The notes under the pieces were generated by a model that worked only from the letters and a program-made list of their open reading frames with translations, was not told the DNA's origin and did no database searches. The translations under genes were made by a program, and so were the position numbers. A stretch of 9,075 nucleotides of DNA from JBIKIW01 sp044361365 (GTDB lineage Bacteria > Patescibacteriota > JACMRA01). The stretch is taken from the NCBI GenBank assembly GCA_044361365.1, contig JBIKIW010000053.1, positions 1 through 9,075 on the forward strand. Reading direction: 5' to 3'. Below are positions 1-5,864 of the stretch, piece after piece (the first letter of the stretch is position 1; every line of letters begins with the position of its first letter).

Positions 1-141
1 CTCATTATCATATACTATTTCTTCGCCACTGAGTCTTATTTTAATGTCTAAATTATCTGTTAATAGCCACTTTTTTAAGATAGAAGCAACTATTTTATAA
101 TCACCAGAATAAATACTTCCGTAAAATACTATTTTATTCAT
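1..141 (-). CDS. Partial hypothetical protein, N-terminal 47 codons
   Basis: An open reading frame starts at an ATG at 139-141 and stays open for 47 codons to the window edge, so the C-terminus is missing. It begins MNKIVFYGSIYSGDYKI, continues with a probable amphipathic helix (KIVASILKKWLL) and ends in a charged stretch. I do not recognise the family and assign no function. The start is supported by a TATAAT box at 150-155, only 8 bases upstream of the ATG, which would place transcription initiation almost at the start codon and give a leaderless or nearly leaderless mRNA. There is no Shine-Dalgarno sequence. Orientation matches all other genes. It is separated from the small membrane protein gene by about 117 bp. 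Coding status is likely but not certain, because only a short fragment is visible. Confidence 0.55.
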   Translation of the reverse strand, partial: MNKIVFYGSIYSGDYKIVASILKKWLLTDNLDIKIRLSGEEIVYDNE

Positions 142-149
142 TTGTGTTA

Positions 150-155
150 ATTATA
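150..155 (-). promoter_or_regulatory. Putative -10 box (TATAAT) of the partial gene at 1-141
   Basis: On the minus strand a perfect TATAAT lies 8 bases before the ATG at 141. A -35 element is weak: TTAGAT or TAGATG lies about 17-18 bases upstream. In DNA this AT-rich a TATAAT can occur by chance, so the call rests mainly on its position. Confidence 0.3.
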
Positions 156-183
156 ATATATTTTTTATTAATCATCTAACTAT

Positions 184-199
184 ATTGTATGGCCAATAT
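184..199. repeat. Direct repeat copy A (16 bp)
   Basis: attgtatggccaatat, matching copy B at 271-286 in 15 of 16 positions, 87 bp away in the same orientation. Copy B lies in the last codons of the small membrane protein gene; this copy lies in non-coding DNA beyond it. This suggests a partial duplication of the gene's 3' end, or insertion of about 70 bp between the two copies. Confidence 0.6.
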
Positions 200-258
200 T
201 TTCTTTCACAAATTCACATTCGCTATCAAACTCTTCACAGTTGTTATTTTGTTTTACT

Positions 259-477
259 CTATTTCACTTTATTGTATGCCCAATATCCCAAATAGATAGC
301 TACAACAGTAGTTATTATTACAACAATTTTAATGGTAGTCCAGCCACTTGTTTTTACCAATTCTACATTTAAAATTGCCGCATCTTGTTTGCCAAAAGTA
401 CTAGAAACAAAAGTTGTACCTGCTATAAATCCCATACTCCCAAAGAATGCACCTCCAGCACCCGCCAAAACAGCCAT
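259..477 (-). CDS. Small two-TM membrane protein, family not recognised
   Basis: The 72-residue product has two hydrophobic segments. Residues about 2-28 are rich in Gly and Ala (VLAGAGGAFFGSMGFIAG); residues about 48-68 (IKIVVIITTVVAIYLGYWAY) precede a short positive tail NKVK. This suggests a hairpin in the cytoplasmic membrane with a short polar loop of about 18 residues. Function is unknown. The ATG at 475-477 has no Shine-Dalgarno sequence. A strong promoter lies upstream (566-594), and 53 bases before this ATG is another ATG (528-530) that would give a natural-looking N-terminus, MSVYTITQKNQVTIDPKI, joined to this frame, but only after a -1 shift in a run of six A residues. The real protein may therefore be about 90 residues, made by frameshifting, or the locus may carry a one-base deletion. 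Confidence 0.7.
   Translation of the reverse strand: MAVLAGAGGAFFGSMGFIAGTTFVSSTFGKQDAAILNVELVKTSGWTTIKIVVIITTVVAIYLGYWAYNKVK
271..286. repeat. Direct repeat copy B (16 bp)
   Basis: attgtatgcccaatat, partner of the copy at 184-199 with one mismatch. It is coding here, contributing the YWAYN residues near the C-terminus of the small membrane protein. The two copies would be read in different frames. Confidence 0.6.
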
Positions 478-565
478 TATTTTCGGATCTATGGTTACTT
501 GGTTTTTTGGGTAATAGTATAGACAGACATAAATTATACTAATTAAATTATTGTATTACAGAATT

Positions 566-594
566 ATTTTAGTAATACTTTGGGGGTTTGTCAA
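566..594 (-). promoter_or_regulatory. Sigma70-type promoter for the small membrane protein gene
   Basis: On the minus strand, TTGACA (589-594) is followed by a 17-bp spacer and TAAAAT (566-571). This is a consensus -35, ideal spacing and a five-of-six -10. Initiation would be near 559, giving a leader of about 29 nt to the ATG at 530 or about 82 nt to the ATG at 477. It is the best promoter I can find in the window, and it marks the small membrane protein gene as a separate transcription unit from thrS and the restriction-modification remnant. Confidence 0.65.
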
Positions 595-633
595 TACTAA
601 GGGGTTGAAATCAAGCTCTGCAAATAGAAGTCA

Positions 634-1671
634 TTATTTTTTTAAATTAAATTTTTGATACATTTCAAACAGTATTTCCAGTCTTTCTGCGTCATTTTCA
701 AAAGGTTTGCGGCGGTTTAGAGCTTTTAAATAACACTGGTCAATAACTTCATCTAAACTACTGTGAGCCTGACGAAGATTTTCTGGCATTTTCTTTGGGT
801 CATAAAGCTGGGCTAAAGTCAATTCTGGGTATTCCTCACGGGTAAAAATGACTCTATCCGCACATCTTTCAATAGTTTCACGATACTCTTTGCTAATTTC
901 TGGAAATGGGAAGGTGTTGTAAATTAAAGATGAGGAATATCTTAAATCGGTTTTCAACCGTCCGCCCACAGCTCGAACCCAAACCATGTGCATTTTACTG
1001 GAAATTACTCCAAAAATCCAAATTTCAGGATCGTAAATAGCTGATGCTGAATTTGAAATGACAGTATTTTGATCTAAAAAACCAATTGGAATATATTCTC
1101 TTTTTTCTGAGGAAACATTAGGTATAATAAGTGAGGTGTGCTTTTCTTTTTTATGCCTGATCTCAACAAATCTATATGGAGATTTAGCAAATTCTCTTGT
1201 AGCAGGTTTTACACTATTTAATCTCATTGACTCTACTTTTTTTATTCTATTTACCACTTCATCAATATTTTTAAGATGGTTATAGTCATTTTCCTCTAGC
1301 CACAAACACCACCTGTCTTTTCCGTTTATGTATTCTTCAGAGCCTAAATATTTTTTTATATAATTTGATAAAATTGGGTATTTATTGATTAAAGTAAGCC
1401 TTTCAGAGTTTTCTAAAACCAAATTACTACCATCTTTTGGCGTATTCCCTAATACCATTTTTGATAAATGTTTAGAAATTGGGGTGGATCTTTTGGCTAC
1501 AAAAATTACTGGGGCATCAACCAGATATGCATTTATATTTTTAGCTAAGTTTTTTTTAGTATCTTTAAATAAATATTTTGGTTCAAAACTTTCATTTCGT
1601 AATCCAGTTATAATAACTGTAACACCAGCGTTACCACGAGCACTGTTTTGCCACTTAAAAGATGTATTCAA
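634..1671 (-). pseudogene. MmeI-type (type IIG) restriction-modification protein remnant: TRD and C-terminal domain only
   Basis: The 345 codons match the C-terminal part of MmeI-like combined endonuclease/N6-adenine methyltransferases. The order is right: post-catalytic strand region (TSFKWQNSARGNAGVTVII, residues 3-21), the INAYLVDAPVI and GNTPKDG segments (46-81), the GSEEYINGKDRWCLWL block (110-125), the target-recognition region (PYRFVEIRHKKEKH onward, 165-255, including FPFPEI) and the helical C-terminus (LYDPKKMPENLRQAHSSLDE, 289-308, then ENDAERLEILFEMY). Absent are the nuclease motif, helical linker, SAM-binding motif I and the NPPY/F catalytic motif, normally several hundred residues upstream. 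The only upstream start is TTG directly after TAG-AAG, with no ribosome site. Homology begins within a few codons of that point, and thrS ends 27 bp away in the same frame. I read it as a 5'-deleted, non-functional gene; a separately made specificity chain is less likely. Confidence 0.8.
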
Positions 1672-1698
1672 CTTCTATGATATTTGTTGCCATAAATG

Positions 1699-3930
1699 TT
1701 ACCCTAAACTCTTCAAAAACTCACCCAACCCTTCCAATTTCACCTTCTGTTCACCTTCCTGAGTCCTCACACTCACTTCACCAGCTTCGACATCTTTTGG
1801 ACCAACTATCAACATAACCGGGATTTTTTGGTTGGTTGCCTCTCGGATTTTTTTACCGAGACTTTCTGAGCGGTCATCGACTTCAAACCTGATTTCGTTG
1901 TATTTAAGAGGTTTCATCAGTACAGTTTCATTTAGAATCTCCTTAATTTTTTCGACATATGGTAAAACCTGATCGTTGATAGTCAAAATCTTGATCTGAG
2001 TTGGGGCAAGCCAGAATGGGAAACGACCTGCGAAATGTTCGATTAAAAAGCCAATAAATCGCTCGTGGGTTCCAAGTGGAGCTCTGTGAATAACCACAGG
2101 AGTTTCTTTTTCACCTTTTTCGTTAGTAAATTCTAGCCCAAACCTGCTAGGCATAAACAAGTCAATCTGGTTGGTTGAAGCTGTAAAGGCTCTTCCGATT
2201 GAAGACTTGATCTGGAAGTCAACTTTAGGACCATAAAAAGCCGCTCCATCTTTTTCAATCACAAAAGGAACGCCGGCAATTTCCATGGCTTCTTTTGTCA
2301 TTTGTTCTGCATCTTGCCACATTTGCTCATCGCCATGATATTTGTCGTTTTCAGGATTTCGAAGGGCTAATTCCATGAAATAATCTTTAATTCCTAAAAC
2401 ATCGTAGTAGTATTGGTGAAGTTTGATTACATTCACAAATTCCTGCACGGCTTGGTCACGAGAACAATAAAGATGAGCGTCGTTCATTTTCATACTCCTA
2501 ACTCTCATGAGTCCAAAAAGTGACCCAGAATCTTCATATCTATGGCAAAAACCGTATTCAGAAAGCCTCAAAGGTAAATCTCGATACGAGTGACTTCTTG
2601 CAGCAAAAGCTTGGTGATGAAACGGGCAATTCATCGGTTTGATGTAGTATTTTTCACCGTCAATATCCATTGCTGAGTACATTGAGTCTTTGTAATGTGG
2701 CAAGTGCGTGGAAGTATAAAACAAATTCTCTTTGGTGATGATTGGAGTGGAGACAAATTGATAGCCCCATTCTTTTTCGGTTTGCTCTGCCCATTTTTCT
2801 AGTAACATTTGAATAGTTCTGCCTTTTGGAAGCCAAATTGGAAGCCCAGGACCGATTAAATCAGAGAAAGTGAACAAATCCATCTGCTCGCCAATCAGTC
2901 TATGATCTCGTTTTTTGGCTTCTTCTCTTGCATTTTGGTATTTCTTTAACTCATCTCTCGTCTCAAAAACCAAAGCATAAATTCGTTGCATTCGGATATC
3001 TCTTTCCTGATCTCCACGCCAGTATGAGGCAGAAAATTTGTCTAGGCTAAACCCACAACTTCGAAGTTCTTTGATGTGATTCACATGCGGCCCCTTACAT
3101 AAATCCTCAAATACAATTTCACCGGTGGATTCGTCAACGAGTCGGTAGATGGTGATGGTTGGTAAAGTTTTAGGCAATACAAAACTATTTTGATTTTTAT
3201 CGTAGTTGAGCCGATCTACTTTAACTACAGCATCCATATTTAATTTGCCATATAAATGAGGGAAATTTTCGCCAGAATTATACAGATCTTCGTTCTTTAA
3301 AAATTCAGAATTGTTTAATTTATCAGTACTTATGTTTAATAAAAAGCACTCTTCGTTGGGGTTCATTTTTAAATTTGCAATTTTTACGATCTGATCGTAA
3401 TTACTCAAATGAATAAATCCGTCTGTCGTAATTTCTTGTGGAGAATATTCGGAATTACCTTTTATTGATTCATATTCCGATTTGCTAATTATTCTATAAA
3501 CAAGGTTTTTTGCATTCCCCTCAAAATCCGCCTTTTCCTCCTCGCTCATGCTGGTAGTACCTCGGGTTGCAAGGTCATTTAGCAGTTCTACTTTCAGCGG
3601 TTGCCCAGCATTTTCAAACAAAGTTATGGCTTCGTTTAGCTCCATTTCCTGGACTTTAAAGACCAAATTTCGCTTCATTAATTCCTTAATTTTTTCTTCA
3701 ATTAAAGGTAAATCTTCTGGGATTAGAGTTCTTGGTAAAATAAAATCGTAATAACAACCAGTTTCAATCACTGGACCAACTCCAAATTGGACTACCCCCA
3801 AGCCTGTGGCTTGACCCCTTGCCAGGGGTACTTTTTCAAAATACTGCTTGACGGCAGCTGCCATAAGGTGAGCAAAAGAGTGGCGTTTGGTATCGAGTAC
3901 GATATTTTGGGAGTTTTGTGGGAGGGACAT
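1699..3930 (-). CDS. thrS: Threonyl-tRNA synthetase, TGS-less, with internal DUF952 domain
   Basis: Class II synthetase charging tRNA-Thr with threonine in the cytoplasm. The 743-residue chain starts almost directly at the editing domain: HSFAH (H17, H21) and CKGPH (C278, H282) are the two halves of the editing site that removes mischarged serine. The N-terminal TGS domain of about 60 residues seen in Escherichia coli is missing. The catalytic core is complete: zinc ligands C435 (MNCPFH), H486 (NDAH) and H615 (VIHRAPLG); motif 2 FCHRYEDSGSLFGLMRVR (461-478); motif 3 HRAPLGTHERFIGFLIEHF (615-633). The anticodon-binding domain spans about 641-743. Residues about 142-254 are an inserted DUF952 domain, described separately. 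Without the insert the length is about 630. The ATG at 3928-3930 has no Shine-Dalgarno sequence and is preceded by a 36-bp leader repeated upstream of the YcxB-like gene. The 37-bp spacer leaves no room for a T-box. Confidence 0.97.
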   Translation of the reverse strand: MSLPQNSQNIVLDTKRHSFAHLMAAAVKQYFEKVPLARGQATGLGVVQFGVGPVIETGCYYDFILPRTLIPEDLPLIEEKIKELMKRNLVFKVQEMELNEAITLFENAGQPLKVELLNDLATRGTTSMSEEEKADFEGNAKNLVYRIISKSEYESIKGNSEYSPQEITTDGFIHLSNYDQIVKIANLKMNPNEECFLLNISTDKLNNSEFLKNEDLYNSGENFPHLYGKLNMDAVVKVDRLNYDKNQNSFVLPKTLPTITIYRLVDESTGEIVFEDLCKGPHVNHIKELRSCGFSLDKFSASYWRGDQERDIRMQRIYALVFETRDELKKYQNAREEAKKRDHRLIGEQMDLFTFSDLIGPGLPIWLPKGRTIQMLLEKWAEQTEKEWGYQFVSTPIITKENLFYTSTHLPHYKDSMYSAMDIDGEKYYIKPMNCPFHHQAFAARSHSYRDLPLRLSEYGFCHRYEDSGSLFGLMRVRSMKMNDAHLYCSRDQAVQEFVNVIKLHQYYYDVLGIKDYFMELALRNPENDKYHGDEQMWQDAEQMTKEAMEIAGVPFVIEKDGAAFYGPKVDFQIKSSIGRAFTASTNQIDLFMPSRFGLEFTNEKGEKETPVVIHRAPLGTHERFIGFLIEHFAGRFPFWLAPTQIKILTINDQVLPYVEKIKEILNETVLMKPLKYNEIRFEVDDRSESLGKKIREATNQKIPVMLIVGPKDVEAGEVSVRTQEGEQKVKLEGLGEFLKSLG
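3169..3507 (-). other. DUF952 domain inserted within ThrRS (residues about 142-254)
   Basis: The segment starting NLVYRIISKSEYESIKG has the layout of a complete stand-alone DUF952 protein: an initial YRI strand, DGFIHLS at 170-176 followed by DQIVKIAN, a central strand ECFLLNIS (194-201), FPHLYG at 223-228, and a final strand DAVVKVDRL (233-241). DGFIH(L/C)S and FPHLYG are the family signatures. Flanking ThrRS sequence resumes at LPTITIYRLVDESTGEIVFEDLCKGPH, which continues the editing domain. To my knowledge DUF952 has been grouped with the ADP-ribosyltransferase-like fold, but no activity should be assumed. By hand count GC is about 29% over 3181-3480 against about 39% over 2101-2400 in the catalytic region. 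The frame is open throughout. The domain identity is confident; its role within the synthetase is unknown. Confidence 0.85.
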
Positions 3931-3932
3931 AT

Positions 3933-3968
3933 TGTTAAATAAGAGTTAATAATGAATAAATAATAATT
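3933..3968. repeat. 36-bp leader repeat, copy upstream of thrS
   Basis: This matches 4894-4929 in 33 of 36 positions in the same orientation. It fills almost the whole spacer between the DUF6980-like gene and thrS, ending 2 bp before the thrS ATG and reaching into the stop codon of the upstream gene. A shared leader may carry a translation or transcription signal, or may record duplication during assembly of the cluster. Confidence 0.75.
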
Positions 3969-3971
3969 TAG
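3958..3971. repeat. 14-bp junction motif aaataataatttag, copy 1
   Basis: This exact 14-mer recurs at 4333-4346 and 7495-7508, each time between two genes. On the minus strand it reads CTAAATTATTATTT and here includes the stop codon of the DUF6980-like gene. AT-rich sequence lowers its significance, but all three copies fall at gene junctions. Confidence 0.5.
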
Positions 3972-4309
3972 GTTTTGTGTTCTTTAACTAAGTACCATTT
4001 ATTAGAGTAAAATTCTTTTGGCAATTTTTCTTCAAAGGGGTTTTGAAAACCTAGTTTTTCTAAAGTATCAAACCACAGGTCTCTTTTAGAATCAGGAAGT
4101 TTTTTCCCGCAAAAAGGACAGTAGGAAATCGAAATTTTAGAGGTTCCGCCATCATGAATAATAATCCCGTATTCATCGAATTTTATACTATAATCAATCA
4201 AAGCGTCAGGGCATTCATAATTATCAACGTGTATTTCACATTTGTGATTTATTTGTCGCGTCATTTGTTTGCAACAATATTCGGTTTCAATTTTTTGCGA
4301 TGTTGGCAT
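3968..4309 (-). CDS. Small Cys-rich DUF6980-like protein
   Basis: The 113-residue soluble protein has a probable zinc site: Cys12-Cys13 near the N-terminus (EYCCKQM), Cys24 and Cys33 (CEIHVDNYECPDAL), and a CPFCG knuckle at Cys64 and Cys67 (SYCPFCGKKLPDSKRDLWFD). The pattern ...CPDALIDYS-KFDEYGIIIHDGG...YCPFCGKKLP-SKRD-WFD-LE-LGF-(N/D)P resembles the uncharacterised family I know as DUF6980; the name is from memory and the role is unknown. The CPxCGxxLP knuckle suggests a structural zinc. The ATG at 4307-4309 lies 33 bp after the YcxB-like gene with no Shine-Dalgarno sequence. Codons 5-6 are CAA AAA, as in neighbouring genes. It probably lies in one operon with the genes on either side, given spacers of 33-40 bp and no terminator between them. 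Confidence 0.85.
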   Translation of the reverse strand: MPTSQKIETEYCCKQMTRQINHKCEIHVDNYECPDALIDYSIKFDEYGIIIHDGGTSKISISYCPFCGKKLPDSKRDLWFDTLEKLGFQNPFEEKLPKEFYSNKWYLVKEHKT

Positions 4310-4332
4310 ATTTTAGATAAAGATAAATAGCA

Positions 4333-4346
4333 AAATAATAATTTAG
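4333..4346. repeat. 14-bp junction motif, copy 2
   Basis: Identical to 3958-3971 and 7495-7508. It spans the stop codon of the YcxB-like gene and the start of the spacer before the DUF6980-like gene, the same placement relative to the stop codon as copy 1. Confidence 0.5.
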
Positions 4347-4891
4347 ACTTTAGAACTGCCTACAGTTACTTTTGACTTTATAAATTCAACTTGCTCTGTT
4401 GTAAAATACTTTTTGGGTAAAATCAAGGCTTGGTTTTTGCTTAATCTCAAAAACAGGTGGTTATCAGTTTCAAAAAAGCCTGTAAAAATGGAATACTTAA
4501 CCTTTCCATTAGACTCAGAATTTTTAATTTTTAAATTATCAGTTTCAAAAGTGATTTCAGATTCTTCCAAAAAATCAGGAATATGTTTTGCCAGGTCTTT
4601 AGACTTTTGATTTACCCTCAACCTTAAAAGAAAATAACTAAGAATCGGTGTAATTACGGCCACTGAAACCAACAAAATCGTACCAAAAATAGTAGCACTA
4701 AAAGCTTTTGTACTTAAAGGACTGAAATACAGCACATAAACTACCAAAAATATCGCTGGAGCGAGCGAGGTTAGTACTAGTTTAAGATTTGAGTTATTAA
4801 TATTTTTATCCAAATAAAGCTTATTCCAAGCTACAAGATCATCTGCTGTGTTGGCGTATTTTATGGTGAAAGAATTTGGTGGTAGAGACAT
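4343..4891 (-). CDS. YcxB-like membrane protein
   Basis: The 182-residue product has two adjacent membrane segments, residues about 36-58 (LKLVLTSLAPAIFLVVYVLYF) and 64-92 (a long Ile/Val/Leu-rich stretch ending LLRLRV). A C-terminal soluble domain of about 105-175 reads ITFETDNLKIKNSESNGKV, then W-less YSIFTGFFETDNHLFLRLS and ALILPKKYFTTEQVEFIKSKV. Two TMs followed by a strand-rich domain with (A)xxLPKRxF-type wording is the YcxB-like layout, a widespread family of unknown function. N- and C-termini are both predicted cytoplasmic from Arg/Lys after TM2. The ATG at 4889-4891 is preceded by the 36-bp leader repeat shared with thrS. No Shine-Dalgarno sequence is seen. Confidence 0.8.
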   Translation of the reverse strand: MSLPPNSFTIKYANTADDLVAWNKLYLDKNINNSNLKLVLTSLAPAIFLVVYVLYFSPLSTKAFSATIFGTILLVSVAVITPILSYFLLRLRVNQKSKDLAKHIPDFLEESEITFETDNLKIKNSESNGKVKYSIFTGFFETDNHLFLRLSKNQALILPKKYFTTEQVEFIKSKVTVGSSKV

Positions 4892-4893
4892 AA

Positions 4894-4929
4894 TTTTAAA
4901 TAAAAGTTAATAGTGAATAAATAATAATT
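4894..4929. repeat. 36-bp leader repeat, copy upstream of the YcxB-like gene
   Basis: Partner of 3933-3968 with three mismatches. It lies 2 bp before the YcxB-like ATG, the same spacing as at thrS. Similarity continues weakly into the coding start: both proteins begin MSLP-x-NS although otherwise unrelated. Confidence 0.75.
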
Positions 4930-4931
4930 GC

Positions 4932-5297
4932 TTAATTTCTGAGTATTTTTTCCATGGTTTTGCCTTTTGCCAGTTCGTCAATTAGCTTGTCTAAATAGCG
5001 GATTTTTTGCATTAGTTTATCCTCAATTTCTTCAACACGGATTCCACAAATTACACCAGTAATTTTATTTGCATTTGGATTGAAGTTTGGAGCTTCGGCG
5101 AAAAAAGTTTCGAAATCGTTGTTTTTATCAATTTGTTGCTGAAAAGTTTGCTCGTTGTATCCTGTTAACCAAAAAATAATCGTATCAACTTCTGCTTTGG
5201 GGCGTCCTTTTTTCTCAACTTTTTTTATGTAAAGTGGATAGACACTTGCAAACGACATTGAAAATATTTTTGGTGGTTTGTTTTTGCCTTGTTTCAT
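4932..5297 (-). CDS. DUF2200 family protein
   Basis: The 121 residues cover the whole DUF2200 family and are strongly conserved: FSMSFASVYPLYIKKVEKKGR (12-32) with the SFASVYPLY signature, AEVDTIIFWLTGY (35-47), DFETFFAEAPNFNPN (61-75), ITGVICGIRVEEIEDKLMQKIRYLDKLIDELAKGKTMEKIL in two parts (79-98 and 99-119). It is a soluble, mainly helical protein of unknown function, often found as a stand-alone accessory gene. Only the first ten residues (Lys-rich, MKQGKNKPPK) differ from the usual start. The ATG at 5295-5297 follows the HEAT-like gene by 14 bp, so the two are probably co-transcribed. Its intact length and conservation argue that it is functional. Confidence 0.93.
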   Translation of the reverse strand: MKQGKNKPPKIFSMSFASVYPLYIKKVEKKGRPKAEVDTIIFWLTGYNEQTFQQQIDKNNDFETFFAEAPNFNPNANKITGVICGIRVEEIEDKLMQKIRYLDKLIDELAKGKTMEKILRN

Positions 5298-5311
5298 AAG
5301 ATTATGTTTAG

Positions 5312-5854
5312 TTAAATTGATTTTAAGTATTTATTAGCTCTGCTAGCAACAGATTTTCTGGGATCTTGGGCTATTTTTTCTAGTTGATTTTTGAGCCAAG
5401 GTTTTAGTTCTGCATAAGTTTTTGAATAATTTAGTAAAGTTTCCATGGTCATATTTAAAACTATCCAATCGTTACTGGTGGTCAAATTGTGTTTTAAAAT
5501 AGACATAACTTCTTGTTTTTGTTTGGAAGTTACAAATTTATCTAAAATCAAAAATAGCTGAGCAAATGTCCATTGCGTTGAAGCTTGGTTGATCTTAGAA
5601 ATTTTGGTTATAAATTCGTCTAAAAGTGGAACTACAAGCTCGGGTTTTTGTTTGGAGATTCTTTTAAAAGCGTTAGAAACTCTCAATCTTATCACTTCAT
5701 CACATGAAAAATAACAATCAAAAAGTTCTTTTATTCTCTCAGGTTTGTTAAGAATTTCCTCAACAACCGCTACGGTATTTCCCAAAGAATTTGGATGACC
5801 ACCTGTGAGAGCTAGTTCAAAATTGGTTAAGCTTAAGTTTTGGGATTCGGGCAT
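5312..5854 (-). CDS. HEAT-repeat-like helical protein
   Basis: The 180-residue protein is soluble and almost entirely helical by inspection, with paired amphipathic helices in the style of HEAT repeats: IKELFDCYFSCDEVIRLRVSNAFKRIS, ELVVPLLDEFITKI, QWTFAQLFLILDKF, KQEVMSILKHNL, DWIVLNMTMETLLNYS and PWLKNQLEKIAQ, ending with KSVASRANKYLKSI. The helix pairs with DEVIRLRVSNAF and DPRKSVASRANKYL resemble HEAT helix A/B units, suggesting three to four repeats and a protein-binding scaffold. I do not recognise a specific family and infer no partner. It lies 10 bp after the RhuM-Fic gene and 14 bp before DUF2200. The ATG at 5852-5854 has an A/T-only leader; codons 5-6 are CAA AAC. Confidence 0.75.
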   Translation of the reverse strand: MPESQNLSLTNFELALTGGHPNSLGNTVAVVEEILNKPERIKELFDCYFSCDEVIRLRVSNAFKRISKQKPELVVPLLDEFITKISKINQASTQWTFAQLFLILDKFVTSKQKQEVMSILKHNLTTSNDWIVLNMTMETLLNYSKTYAELKPWLKNQLEKIAQDPRKSVASRANKYLKSI

Positions 5855-5864
5855 AAAAAATATT

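Larger units (their letters stand above)
142..258. other. Intergenic stretch without a supported gene
   Basis: Between the small membrane protein gene and the partial gene I see no start-bearing gene. One minus-strand frame stays open for about 27 codons and would read as an acidic peptide containing KQNNNCEEFDSECEF and ending GHTI-stop, but it has no ATG and no leader. It also holds one copy of a 16-bp direct repeat whose other copy lies in the 3' end of the neighbouring gene. It may be a decayed gene end or chance. Confidence 0.4.

Noticed and set aside
332..1762. Plus-strand open frames at 332-514 and 1385-1762
   Set aside because: They lie opposite confident minus-strand genes, show no family features and have no leader; their composition is what an antisense frame of AT-rich coding DNA gives.
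1699..3930. Alternative genetic code (TGA as Gly or Trp) as in some CPR lineages
   Set aside because: Tryptophans and glycines in ThrRS align with TGG and GGN codons, and no conserved position needs a TGA; code 11 explains all frames.
3931..3967. T-box or riboswitch upstream of thrS
   Set aside because: Only 37 bp separates thrS from the preceding gene, with no hairpin and no T-box core; thrS is most likely read from the operon.
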